DNA from: Corynebacterium hylobatis
GTDB taxonomy: Bacteria; Actinomycetota; Actinomycetes; Mycobacteriales; Mycobacteriaceae
DNA length: 64,000 bases
Assembly (NCBI RefSeq): GCF_003955685.1
Contig: NZ_RXHJ01000008.1
Location: forward strand, 62,001 to 126,000
Reading direction: 5' to 3'
Part shown: positions 47,060-57,900 of the stretch, piece by piece
Layout of the letters: the number at the start of each line of letters is the position of its first letter
How positions within the stretch are numbered: the stretch's first letter is position 1
Notes under the pieces: model-generated
The model's input: the letters and a program-made list of their open reading frames with translations, nothing else
Database searches by the model: none
What the model was told of the DNA's origin: nothing
Position numbers and translations under genes: made by a program

Positions 47060-47280
47060 CGCGGTTCCCCTTCCGCCCGGGTGGTTTCGTCGAGGAAGAT
47101 CGTGCCGGAGGGGCACAACTGCTGCGCCTGCCGGACCGCCGGCCACTCCGCTGCCGGGGGATGGTCGGTGACCAGGCTGACGAATCCCTCGTGTTCCGCC
47201 AGGTTCCGAAAGACAGCCGGGGCAATGCGGCCGCAGTTTCCGGAGGCGACGCAGGTGTCGTAGTTGGCAAAAACCCTCAT
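47056..47280 (-). CDS. [3Fe-4S] ferredoxin
   Basis: A 74-residue ferredoxin with three cysteine ligands: Cys in YDTCVASGNCG (two) and Cys in QQLCPSG; a fourth ligand is missing, which predicts a 3Fe-4S cluster. These usually feed electrons to P450s or other oxygenases. Here it follows a fatty acid desaturase by 23 bp, so it probably gives it electrons. Confidence 0.88.
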   Translation of the reverse strand: MRVFANYDTCVASGNCGRIAPAVFRNLAEHEGFVSLVTDHPPAAEWPAVRQAQQLCPSGTIFLDETTRAEGEPR

Positions 47281-47303
47281 GTTCCTCTCATCCCCTCCTG
47301 AGT

Positions 47304-48377
47304 TCAGCCCCGGTACTGGAGTACCAGCGGGCAGGCGAACGGGTCACGGTTGCGCAGGCCGACCTGGTTGAGGTAGCCGATGATCACCTTGTAGGCCTCC
47401 CCCAGGGTCATCTCCGTGTAACGGATCCCCAGGGTTGAGCAGTGTTCGCGGACCAGTTTCTGCAGGGCCGGGAGGTTCGGGCGTGGGACCCTGGGAAACA
47501 GGTGGTGTTCGATCTGGTACTGCAGCCCGCCCATGAGGTAGCGCACCAGCAGGTTCCCGCGGATGTTGCGGGACATGTACACCTGGCGGCGCAGGAAATC
47601 GAGCTTCGCATCATGGGGCACCACCGGCATGCCGATGTGGCTGGCGGCAAAGGCACCACCGAGGAGCAGGCCGAACACGAGGGTCTGCACCACCAGAAAA
47701 GCCAGCGCCAGCCAGAAGGGCAGGGCGAGGAAGAGCAGGATCGGGATGCCCAGCAGCCGGAGGCCGACGAAGAGGATCTCCACCCACCGGAGTTTGACGT
47801 GACCGGGGCCGAGAATGTTCTTCACGGAGGTGACGTGCAGGGCGAATCCTTCGAAGGGCAGCAGGGGCAGGAAATACCACCCCTGGTAGCGGGCCAGTCT
47901 CGCGGACAGTCCGGTGCGGACGGCAGCACGTTCCGGGGTCAGGGACAGCACCCGAAGATCCAGGTCAGGGTCCGAGCCCTCCTTGTTGGGGTGGGCGTGA
48001 TGCCGACTGTGTTTGTTCATCCACCACCCGTAGCTCAGCCCGATGAACAGGCCGGCCAGGACCCGGGCGGTCCATTCGTTCCACCGGCGGTCCTCGAAGA
48101 TCTCCTGGTGGGCCGCCTCGTGGCTGAGGAAACCCAGGCGGGACATCGCCACCCCCAGCAGGGCGGCAAAGATGAGCTGGTACCAGCCGTCACCGGCCAG
48201 GACCACCGCGACGAGGAGGAGTACCATGCCGATCGTCCAGAACAGGATGCGCGGCCAGTAGAGACCGGGCCGGCGCCGCAGCAGACCCGCATCATGCACC
48301 CTGGCGGACAAGTCCAGGAATGATTCGACGTAGGGATTGGCGATCACCGGCACTCCCATCTCTGTGACCTGCAACAC
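47304..48377 (-). CDS. Membrane fatty acid desaturase
   Basis: The 357-residue integral membrane enzyme has all three di-iron histidine boxes: HEAAHQ (about 88), HSRHHAHPN (about 125-133) and QIEHHLFP (about 287). It fits acyl-lipid/acyl-CoA desaturases like DesA3 of mycobacteria. GTG start at 48377 (AGGGA before it); an ATG at 48359 is an alternative. It may set the oleate content of phospholipid or mycolic acids. Confidence 0.9.
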   Translation of the reverse strand: MLQVTEMGVPVIANPYVESFLDLSARVHDAGLLRRRPGLYWPRILFWTIGMVLLLVAVVLAGDGWYQLIFAALLGVAMSRLGFLSHEAAHQEIFEDRRWNEWTARVLAGLFIGLSYGWWMNKHSRHHAHPNKEGSDPDLDLRVLSLTPERAAVRTGLSARLARYQGWYFLPLLPFEGFALHVTSVKNILGPGHVKLRWVEILFVGLRLLGIPILLFLALPFWLALAFLVVQTLVFGLLLGGAFAASHIGMPVVPHDAKLDFLRRQVYMSRNIRGNLLVRYLMGGLQYQIEHHLFPRVPRPNLPALQKLVREHCSTLGIRYTEMTLGEAYKVIIGYLNQVGLRNRDPFACPLVLQYRG

Positions 48378-48436
48378 ATTCTTTCCCTTAATTCAATCAC
48401 GTGTCACGGACGCGCGGCAACAGGTTCCAGCCCCGT

Positions 48437-48847
48437 CTAAACCCCCGCGATCAGACAGGTCGCCACCGCGGTGCCGCCGTCATGGCTGATCGACAGGCTG
48501 GTGGTCACCTCCCCCAGGCTGGCCCGCAGGGCCTTCTTGATCTCCCCGCGGACGACCACCGCGACCCGCCCCCACCGGTCCGGCTGGATCTCGATCTCCC
48601 GGAAGTCCACCAGGTCCGGGGAGATGAGCGGGGGCCGGCCGTAGATCGCCTGCGACCACGCCTTGATGAAGGCCTCCTTCGCCGCCCAACGGCCCGCCAG
48701 GTGCAGGGCCCGGTCGGGCCGCTGCCCCGCCACCCGCAGCTCCAGGACGGTGAAGACCTCCTCGAAACGGGAGCCGGGCCGTTCCAGCTGCTCCCGGAAG
48801 CCGGGCACGTGGACGATGTCGACGCCGATGTGATGCATGCCTGTCAT
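48437..48847 (-). CDS. acpS: Holo-ACP synthase
   Basis: The 136-residue phosphopantetheinyl transferase has the two signatures GVDIVHVPGF (Asp binding Mg) and RWAAKEAFIKAW (Glu, Lys). It adds phosphopantetheine to the acyl-carrier part of the adjacent fatty acid synthase, which lacks its own transferase domain. It lies 88 bp downstream of fas with a terminator between. Confidence 0.94.
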   Translation of the reverse strand: MTGMHHIGVDIVHVPGFREQLERPGSRFEEVFTVLELRVAGQRPDRALHLAGRWAAKEAFIKAWSQAIYGRPPLISPDLVDFREIEIQPDRWGRVAVVVRGEIKKALRASLGEVTTSLSISHDGGTAVATCLIAGV

Positions 48848-48884
48848 TGTGCCCCAACCGGCGGCAACCTCCGGAAACGACGAG

Positions 48885-48918
48885 GGCCCGCACTCCCCCG
48901 GTCAGGGCAGTGCGGGCC
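48885..48918 (-). terminator. Terminator of fas
   Basis: Ten-bp stem GGCCCGCACT/AGTGCGGGCC (48885-48894 with 48909-48918) right after the fas stop; T-run is weak. Confidence 0.6.
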
Positions 48919-48935
48919 TTCAGGCATCCAGCGGG

Positions 48936-51900
48936 TTAGGCGCGGATCTCCGCACCCGTGCGCAGGACACCGTCGACGAGACGGGCGTCGTGGTCGAGCA
49001 GGACCGCTGCCTCGCGGGCCTTGACCACGTCGCCGGTGCCGCCGAGGTTACGGTCGGCGGGGCGCTCGTAGAGCGGGGCGCCGCCGTACATGGCGTCGAC
49101 GATACGGCGCAGGCCGGCCTCCTCACGGGCGGTGGCGGCCTTGGCCCAGGCTGCTGCGGCGTCCTGGCCGCGCTCCTGGCGCAGGGCCTCGAGGAACGCG
49201 CCCGGGTGGACGACGGCGACCAGGGCGGACACGTGGCCGAAGCCGAGCGAGGTGACCAGGCCGGCCTTCGGGGCCTTCGCGGACAGGTCGAGCGGCTTGC
49301 GCAGCCACACCAGGTGCTGGTGCTGGGCCAGGACCGGGTCGACGCAGTCGAGCGAGTTGTTGGCCGGCAGGAGGCCGGAACGCAGGACCTGGGTCAGACC
49401 GATCATCTGGAAGGCTGCGGCACCGCCCTTGGCGTGGCCGGTCAGCGACTTCTGGGAGATGACGTACAGCGGGTTGCCGTCGGCACGTCCCAGCGAGGCG
49501 GCGATGCGCTCGTGCAGGTCGGACTCGTTCGGGTCGTTGGCGTTGGTGGAGGTGTCGTGCTTGGAGATGATCGAGATCTCGTCGGCGGACACACCCACCT
49601 CGGCCAGCTGGTACGCCAGACGGGAGTCAGCGCCACCGCGGGCCGCGCCCAGGGCACCCAGTCCCGGGGCCGGGATGGAGGTGTGTGCACCGTCGGCGAA
49701 GGACTCGGCGAAGGCGACGACACCCAGGACCGGCAGGCCGAGGTCGGCGGCGACGGAACCGCGGGCCAGCAGCACGGTGCCGCCACCCTCGGATTCGATG
49801 AAGCCGCCGCGGCGACGGTCGTTGGCGCGGGAGAAGAAGCGGTGCTCGATGCCCTTGTTCTCCATCTCGGTGGAGTCGGCGGTGGCGGCCATGTCGCCGA
49901 AGCCGGTGATGCCCTCGATGGAGAGGTCATCCAGACCGCCGGCGACGACGAAGTCGGCCTTGCCCAGGGCGATCTTGTCGTAGCCCTCCTCGACGGAGAC
50001 GGCGGCGGTGGCGCAGGCGGCGACCGGGTGGATCATCTGGCCGTAGCCACCGACGTAGGACTGCATGACGTGGGCGGCGACGACGTTGGGCAGGGCCTCC
50101 TGCAGGATGTCGTTCGCGCGCGGCTCGGCGAGCAGGCCGTCGAGGTAGAGGGAGCGCATGGACTCGACGCCGCCCATGCCGGTGCCCTGGGTGGAGGACA
50201 CGCGTGCCGGGTGGACGTCGCGCAGCAGTTCCGCCGGGGTGAAGCCGGAGGAGAGGAACGCGTCGACGGTGCAGACGAGGTTCCACAGTGCCAGGCGGTC
50301 GAGGTTGTCGATCATGTCGGCGGGGATGCCGTACACGGCGGGGTCGAAGCCCTCCGGGATCTGGCCGCCGACGAAGCGCGACATGGTGGTGCGGCGCGGG
50401 ACGCGGACGGCGGAGCCGGTGTGGCGGACGACGGTCCACTCACCGGATTCCTCGTCGAAGAAGGCGGAGGTGTGGTCCGGCTCGGAGTCAACGAAGGTCT
50501 TGGCCTCCTCGCGGGAGGCGACGGAGAAGGAGAGGTCCTTGTCCAGGTAGACGGTGGTCAGTTCCGGCGCCAGGTTGTCGACCATGAAGAAGTCGTCGTG
50601 GTAGCGGCGGACACCGACCTTGCCCAGGACCTCGTCATGGAAGCGGCCGTAGATGTCCTCCTCGGCGATCTCCTGGTCCTCGGCGTCGTACCAGGCGTCA
50701 CCGTCACGGTGGATCAGACCCATGGTCCAGGCCAGCTCGATGACACCGGCGGCGGTGAGGTCGCCGGTGAGCTCGGCGTCGAAACGCGTACGGGCGGAGC
50801 CGTAGGGGCTCAGCTCGCCGGCGCCGACGATGACGATCATGTCGTCGAGCTTGCGGGTCACACCGGTGAACTCCGGTGCGGTCCACTCGAAGCGGCGGTA
50901 CGGGGTGGGCAGCGCGGTCAGGGTGCGCGGCTCCTCGATGTCCTGCTTCTCCGCGCCGGTCTGCTCCGCCTCTGCTGCCGCCTCGGCGGCCAGCTGGGAG
51001 ATGTTGACGTCGGATTCGCCCAGCCCACCGGTGAAGTCCACGGTGACCGGGGTCTTGGCGGCCTCGGCGCGGACATCTGCGGTGATCTGGGAGACGAGCA
51101 GCTCGGCCATCTCCTCGTTGGAGAAGGTCTGCACGCCCTTGGACTCGATGGTCTCGACGAGCGGATCATTGCCGCCCATGAGTCCGGTGCCGCGGACCCA
51201 GCCGATGAAGGCGTGGACGAGGCTGGTGCGCTCGCCCCAGACCTGCTCGGCGTTCCAGCGGGTGACCAGGGCGTCGAGGGAGGCCTTGGCCTCGCCGTAG
51301 GCGCCGTCACCACCGAAGCGGCCACGGTTCGGGGAGCCCGGCAGGACGACGTGGAGTCGCTTGCCCACCTGGGTGTCCACGCCGATGGCGGACAGGCCGG
51401 CGATGAGACGCTCGACGGCCCACAGCAGCAGGCGCATCTGGGACTCGGCGGCCGGGCCGGCGTCGAGAAGCGAGCCCATGACACGCGGTGCCGCGAACGG
51501 GAACAGCAGCGTCGGGACGAGGGCCTTCTTCAGGACCTTCTTCTGGCCGTTGACGGTGGCGGTCTGCTCGTTGCCGATCCAGTCGATGACGGCGTCGAGG
51601 TCCGCGTAGGAGCTCAGGTTCGCCGGGACGATCCACATGGCGGCGGTGCCGCGGGCGGAACGTGCGTAGAGCTCCTTGTAGTAGCCGAGGCGGGAGTGCG
51701 AGAGGCTGGAGGTGGTGACCACGACGGTGGCACCACCCTCGAGCAGCTCGGCGACGACGCCGGCGGCGATCGAGTTCGGGGAGGCACCGGTGACCACGGC
51801 GACGTCCGCGGCGAAGCGCAGGGTCTCCTCGTTGCGGGCCTGGGCGGCCAGCTCCGTCAGACCCAGGTACTCGGCCTGCTTCGCGACGTTCTCGCCGGCA

Positions 51901-54900
51901 CCCGTCAGATCCAGCTCAGCGGCGTCGAGCTCGCCGAGGGCGACGCGGGTGAGGTCCTCGCGAGCGGAGGCCCAGCGGTCGTCGAGAAGCACGGCCTCGT
52001 CGGCGGAGAAACGCGGCGCGACCTGGCGGGGCCAGTCGGAGCCGAGCTCGCGGGAGACGAGGTCGAACAGGGCGGCATTCTCGTCGCTCTCCTCCTCGAC
52101 ACTCTGGGACTCGACCTCGCTGATGCCCAGCTGGGCGAGGATGGTGCGGGCGGTCTCCGCCAGGACGCCTTCCCTGCCGGTGACCTGCTCGGCGAATGCA
52201 CCGAGGGCTGCGGAGTCCACGACCCCGCCGGAGGCACCACCGGCCGACGGCAGGCCGACGGCCACACCACGGCGGGCGGCGACGGCCTGGACGGCGGCGT
52301 CGATGAGCTGATCGAGTTCACCGGCGTTGGACGGGGCGGCCGGGGACAGGGTCGCCAGGTCACCGCCGCGCAGGGAGGCACCCTCGCGGGCACCGATGAC
52401 CACCTCAGCGACAACGTGGTCGGCCCAGCCCTGGCCCAGCTGCCAGGTGCCGGTGACGCGCTCGGAGATGTAGTTCGGCTTCTTGCCGGTCGGTCCGGTG
52501 ATGCGGCGCAGGGCGTCGGCGACGGAGTCACCGAGGACCGGGCCGAAGGCCTTGTACCCCTTGGCCATCTTGGTCACGGTGGCCTTGAGTGCGTCGAGCT
52601 CGGCGTCAGCGGCGCCGTCGATGGCACCCAGGCCGAACTCCACACCCAGGTCCAGCAGCAGCTGGTTACGGCGGGAGGAGACACCCTCGACGAGGGTCTC
52701 GATGGAGTCCGCCGAACCCATCTGATCCGGGCGGACCTTGGTCCACACGGCGACGAGCATCCCCGTGGCGTCAGCCGGGGTGAACTCGATGTCGTCCGGG
52801 GTGCCTGCGCCGGCGGCGGCGACCGGGGCCGGGGTGGCAGCCGGGACGGTGGCACCGGTCGGGGCGTTGGCGCTGACCGGTGCGGGGCCCGCGGTGGCGG
52901 ACTTCGCCGCCGGTGCGGTCTCCTCCGCCGGGGTCTCGGTGACGTCCTCGGTGACCTCGCGGGTGATCTCGTCGGAGGAGAACACGACCGGGCGGTCGCG
53001 CTCGACGTTGAGGACCTCGATCGGGGTGCCGGCGTACTGCGGCAGACGCAGGGTCTGACCCATCATGTTGGCCAGGGTCGGTGCGGAACCGACGCCGACC
53101 TCTACGAAACGCTCGATGCCCAGACCACCGTTGTCCTGGGAGCGCAGGATGAGGTCCTGCGTCTCGATCCAGCGGACCGGGGAGGCGAACTGCCAGGCCA
53201 GCAGCTCGATGAGCAGGGTGCGGCCGAGCTTCTGCGGGTCAGCGGCGGCGGTGTCGAAATCGGCGAGGATCTCATCGATGTACGGGGAGGAGACGACCTC
53301 GGTGATGGACTCGACGAACTCGCGGCTCAGCTCGAAGGGGCGGGCCACGAGGTTCGGGATGTAGCGGTCAACCAGGATGTCCAGGTTGATGGCCTCCGGG
53401 ATGAGCGAGCTGAGGTGCTCACGGAAATCGCCCACACCGTCGCGCAGGTGGCTGGAGTGGAAGGGCACGTCAATGCCCGGGATCATGATGAACGCGCGCT
53501 GGCCCGGTGCCTTCTCCTCGGCGTCGGCCTTGAGCGCGGCCAGCCCGGCGCGGGTGCCGGCGACGGCGTACTGGACGCCGGCGATGTTGTAGTTCACGAT
53601 CTCGAGGAACTCGCCGGTGCGCTCCGCCAGGTCCTGGACGTAGTCGAAGACGTTGGCGGCGGACAGGCCCATCTTGTTGGGGCGCAGGGCGGCGAGGCCG
53701 TAGTTGGAGTTGCCCTCCGCGTCGCGCTCGACCAGGCGGTGCATGGTCAGGCCACGGCGGTAGACGATCTCCACGACGGATTCGAGGGAGAGGACGCCGG
53801 AGTAGGCGGCCAGGGCGTTGTATTCACCGACGGAGTGGCCGGCGAACCAGGCGCGCTTGTTCAGGGCGCCTGCCTCACGCATCTCGGCGATCTGTGCGCA
53901 GCCGAGGGTGGCCATGGCCACCTGGGTGAACTGGGTGAGGAAGAGCACGCCGTCCGGGTGGTGGAAACGCTCGCCGGAGACGACGACCTCGGTCGGGTTG
54001 TTCTGGACGATCTCCAGGACGGAGAAGCCCAGCCTGGTGCGGGTGTGGCGGTCAGCGCGGTCCCAGACCTCACGCGCGGCGGCGGAGGAGGTACGCGAAT
54101 CCATGCCCATGCCCTGGGACTGGATGCCCTGTCCCGGGAAGCCGTAGAAGGTGCTCGGCGCGGACGTGACGGCGGTGGCGGTGAGCACCATGTTGCCGTT
54201 GACGGTCGCGGTGACGGAGCGGACCTCCCCGTGGCCGGGGCGGTTGTCCACGCCGGAGCGTTCGACGGTGAACTCGATGGTCTGGCCCGGCAGGACCGGG
54301 GCCAGCATGGTGGCGGTGTACTCGACGACGCGGGCCGGGGCGGTGGTGACACCGTCCTCGGTGAAGCCGGCGCCGGCGACGAGCTCACCGATGGCAGAGG
54401 TCCACATGCCGTGGACGATCACGCCCGGCAGGCCGGCGAGACCGGCGGCGGTGTCGGAGACGTGGATCGGGTTGCGGTCACCGGAGACGACGGCGAAGGG
54501 GTGCATGGACTCCGGTGCGACGACACGTGCGAAGGCACGGAAGGAACGCGGGGTGTCCACCACGGACGGCAGGGCCGAGGTGTTGGTGCGGGCGGTGGTC
54601 TTGCCGTTGCGGCCGCGGATGGCGAAACGCTCGGAGAGCTTGGCCAGCGGGGTGCCGTCGACGCTCAGCTCGGCGCGCACGACCACGAGGCGGCCGAGGT
54701 CGGTGTCGGCGACCTCGTCGGCGGTGGCGGTGACCCTGAGGTTGGCCGGGCCGGCGGAGACGTCCGGCAGCTCGGCGAGCATGGTCAGGTGGTGCTCGAG
54801 GTGGACCAGGGAGAGCATGCCCTCGACCACGGAGGCGGAGTCGGTGCCCGGGATGACGGCGGAACGCACGGCGGCGAAGACGGCCGGCCAGGCGCGGCCG

Positions 54901-57900
54901 ACGAGGAGGTCGGGTGCGGTGTTCTCGACGGTCAGGTTGTTCGGCAGGTAGCCGGCGGTGACGTTGTCGTAGTCGGCCAGGTGGCCGGCGTCGAGGGTAG
55001 TGGTCCACTCGGCGACACCTGCGGCGGAGACCTCGGCGAGTTCGCCGCCGGCTGCCACGCGGGTCAGCTCGGCCATGGCGGCCTCGGCGTCGGCCGCGGT
55101 GACCTGCGGGACGGCGGACAGCGGGGCCTCTGCCGGCAGGGTGAAACGGATGTTCAGGTCGGTGGTGGTGCCGGCAGCGGTGGAACCGGCCAGCGGGACG
55201 GTGAGCACGGCGTGCTCGGCGTCCTCGGCAGCCAGGCGGGCGCCGGTGGCGGCGTGTGCTGCAGAGGCACCGTCCTCGGCGATGGTCCACTGGTCGGTGT
55301 CACCGAGACGCTCGATGTAGGAGGCCTGGTGGCGGCCGGCCCAGTAGGTGCCGGAGGCGGTCAGGACGCGCTCGACGACGGACTTCTCCACCTCGACCGG
55401 CTGCTCGCCGGCGGCGGTCAGGGTGTCGATGGAGGCCTGGTTGAAGCGGTCGAGGAGATCGGCGACCGGCTCGTTGGCGCGGGTGATGCCGGCGACGGCG
55501 GCGGTACCCGGGATGATGCAGACCTGGTCGGCGTCGTAACGCTCGTCGTGGGCCTGCCACAGGGAGTCGGAACGCCACCAGCGGCGCACGTCACCGTCGA
55601 TGACGGGGACGAAGTTGGCCGGCTTGCCCGGGTTGAGCAGCAGCTTGGAGAACCAGGCCTGGTCGGCCGGGTGGATCAGGTCGCGGTCCGCGTAGGGGTA
55701 GAGCTCAGCGAGCTTCTCGACGGCCGCGCCCGGGTTGTCCACGTCCACGTCGACGCGGGCCTCGAACTGGCCGTGGTCGACGTCGGTGAGGCGGGCCTCG
55801 GTGCGCCCGACCATCTCGACGAAGCGGTTGAACCAGGAGACGTCGACCCACTCGCCCTTGTAGGGGCCGGAGATCTCGAGGTAGCGGTTCAGCCACTCGA
55901 TGTAGGTCATGGTCTCGACGTCGCCGAAGTAGGGCTTGGCGGTCTTGTTGATGGCCGCGATGATCTCCTCGCGGCGGGCGACCGCTGCGTCATCGTCGCC
56001 GGCGACCTCGTCGAGGAGGCGGCCGGCCTTGGCGAAGGAGTTCTCGATCTCGTAGAGGTCGGCGCCGAGCTGGGAGCGGCCGGAGGCCACACCACCCTGG
56101 GCGCGGCCGGCGCCTGCCCATTCGTCGGAACCGGGGGCGTCGACAAGCGCCTGCTTGACGGCCTCGGAGGCGGTGGACTCGAGGGTCGCCATGGTGGCGG
56201 TGCCGAGGAGGATGCCGTCGGTGGGCATGGCCGGCAGGTCGTACTTCTGGGACCAGGAACCGGTGATGTACTCGGCGGCCCGTTCCGGGGTGCCGATGCC
56301 GCCGCCGACCAGGAGGATGACATTGTCGTGCTCGCGGAGCTCACCGTAGGTGGCGATCAGCAGCTCGTCGAGATCCTCCCAGGAGTGGTGTCCACCGGCC
56401 TTGCCGCCCTCGACCTGGACGATGACCGGGATCTCCGGCACGTCGGCGGCGATCTTGAGTACCTGGCGGATGTGCTTGACGGCACCCGGCTTGAACACGA
56501 CCCACGGGAAGTGGGCGTCGCGCAGCTCGCGCACGAGGGCGACGGCCTCATCGTGCGGGGGCAGGCCGGCGGTGATGATGATGCCGTCGATCGGGGCGCC
56601 GTTGGCGCGGGCGCGCGGCACGAGACGCTTGCCCTCGACCTGCATGCGCCACAGGTAGGGGTTGAGGAACATGGAGTTGAACTGGGCGTTGACCCCCGGC
56701 TTCAGCAGGGAGTGCAGGCGCGCGATGTTCTCCTCGAGCATGGTCTCGGTGACCTGGCCGCCGCCGGCGAGCTCGGCCCAGTGGCCGGCGTTCGCGGCCG
56801 CCGCGACGATGGCGGGGTCGACGGTGGTGGGGGTCATGCCCGGCAGGGTCATCGGGGTGTAGCCGGTGACCTCGGTAAACTTCGTGACCAGGCGGACCTG
56901 GCCGTTGACCTTCTCCAGGCGCGGGGCGAACTCGGACCAGTCGCGCGGCAGCTCGGGGGCCAGGCCGGCGTCGAAGAGCTCGGCCTGGCCGTCGGTGCCG
57001 GAGACGTCGAGGGTACCGACGCCGCGGCCGGCGAGGATGCGGCGGGTCAGCGGCAGCATGCCACCGTCCGGGCCGACCTCGAGGATCCAGCGGGCACCGG
57101 CCTCGACGGCGGCGTTGAGCTCCGCCGGGAAGTCGACCGGGGCGGTCAGGACCAGCTCGGCGGCCTCACGGGCGATGTCCGTGTCCAGGCCGGCCTTGGC
57201 TGCCCAGGTGACGGTCTGCTCGACAGCGGAGGCCATGGCCGGGTGATGGAAGGCGGACTGGATGGACAGGGCGTCGAAACGCGGGTCGAAGGGGGCTCCG
57301 CCACGCTCCTTGTTCTCGATGGCCCGGGTATCCCTGGCCGCGAACTTGCCCAGCAGCTCCTGGACGACGGCGAGGTCCTGCGGACGGCCGACCAGGACGT
57401 AGGTGTCACGGGTGTTGCGCAGACCGATGGCCGGACGCAGCTCCTCCGGTACCTCGGCGCAGGCCTTGTCGATGGCCAGCTGCAGCTGCTCACGGGTGAT
57501 GCCGCGGACGGAGACCATCGGGGACAGCTCGCCCTGGCGGATGAGGCCGGTGATGCGGGCTGTGCGGGTCATGGCGGCGCCGATCAGCTGCGCGATGGCG
57601 AGCAGATCGTCGGACTCGGCGCGGCCTGCCATGAGCAGGGAGGCGAGCTTGCCCTGGGAGTGGCCGACGGCGGTGACGGCCTTGTCGAGCTCGAGGCCCT
57701 GACGGTCCAGGGACTCCAGGACGGCCAGCTGGGAGGTGAAGATACCCGGGACGCTGATGGCGGCCGTGGCGACGTCGAAGGCCGGGCCTTCCTCATCACG
57801 CGCCCAGGTGACGGGGTCGAAACCGTGCGGGCGGGTGCCCGCCAGCTCGTCCGCGACCGGCGCGAGCTTTGCGGATGCGCCGTCGACCAGGGAGGTGACG

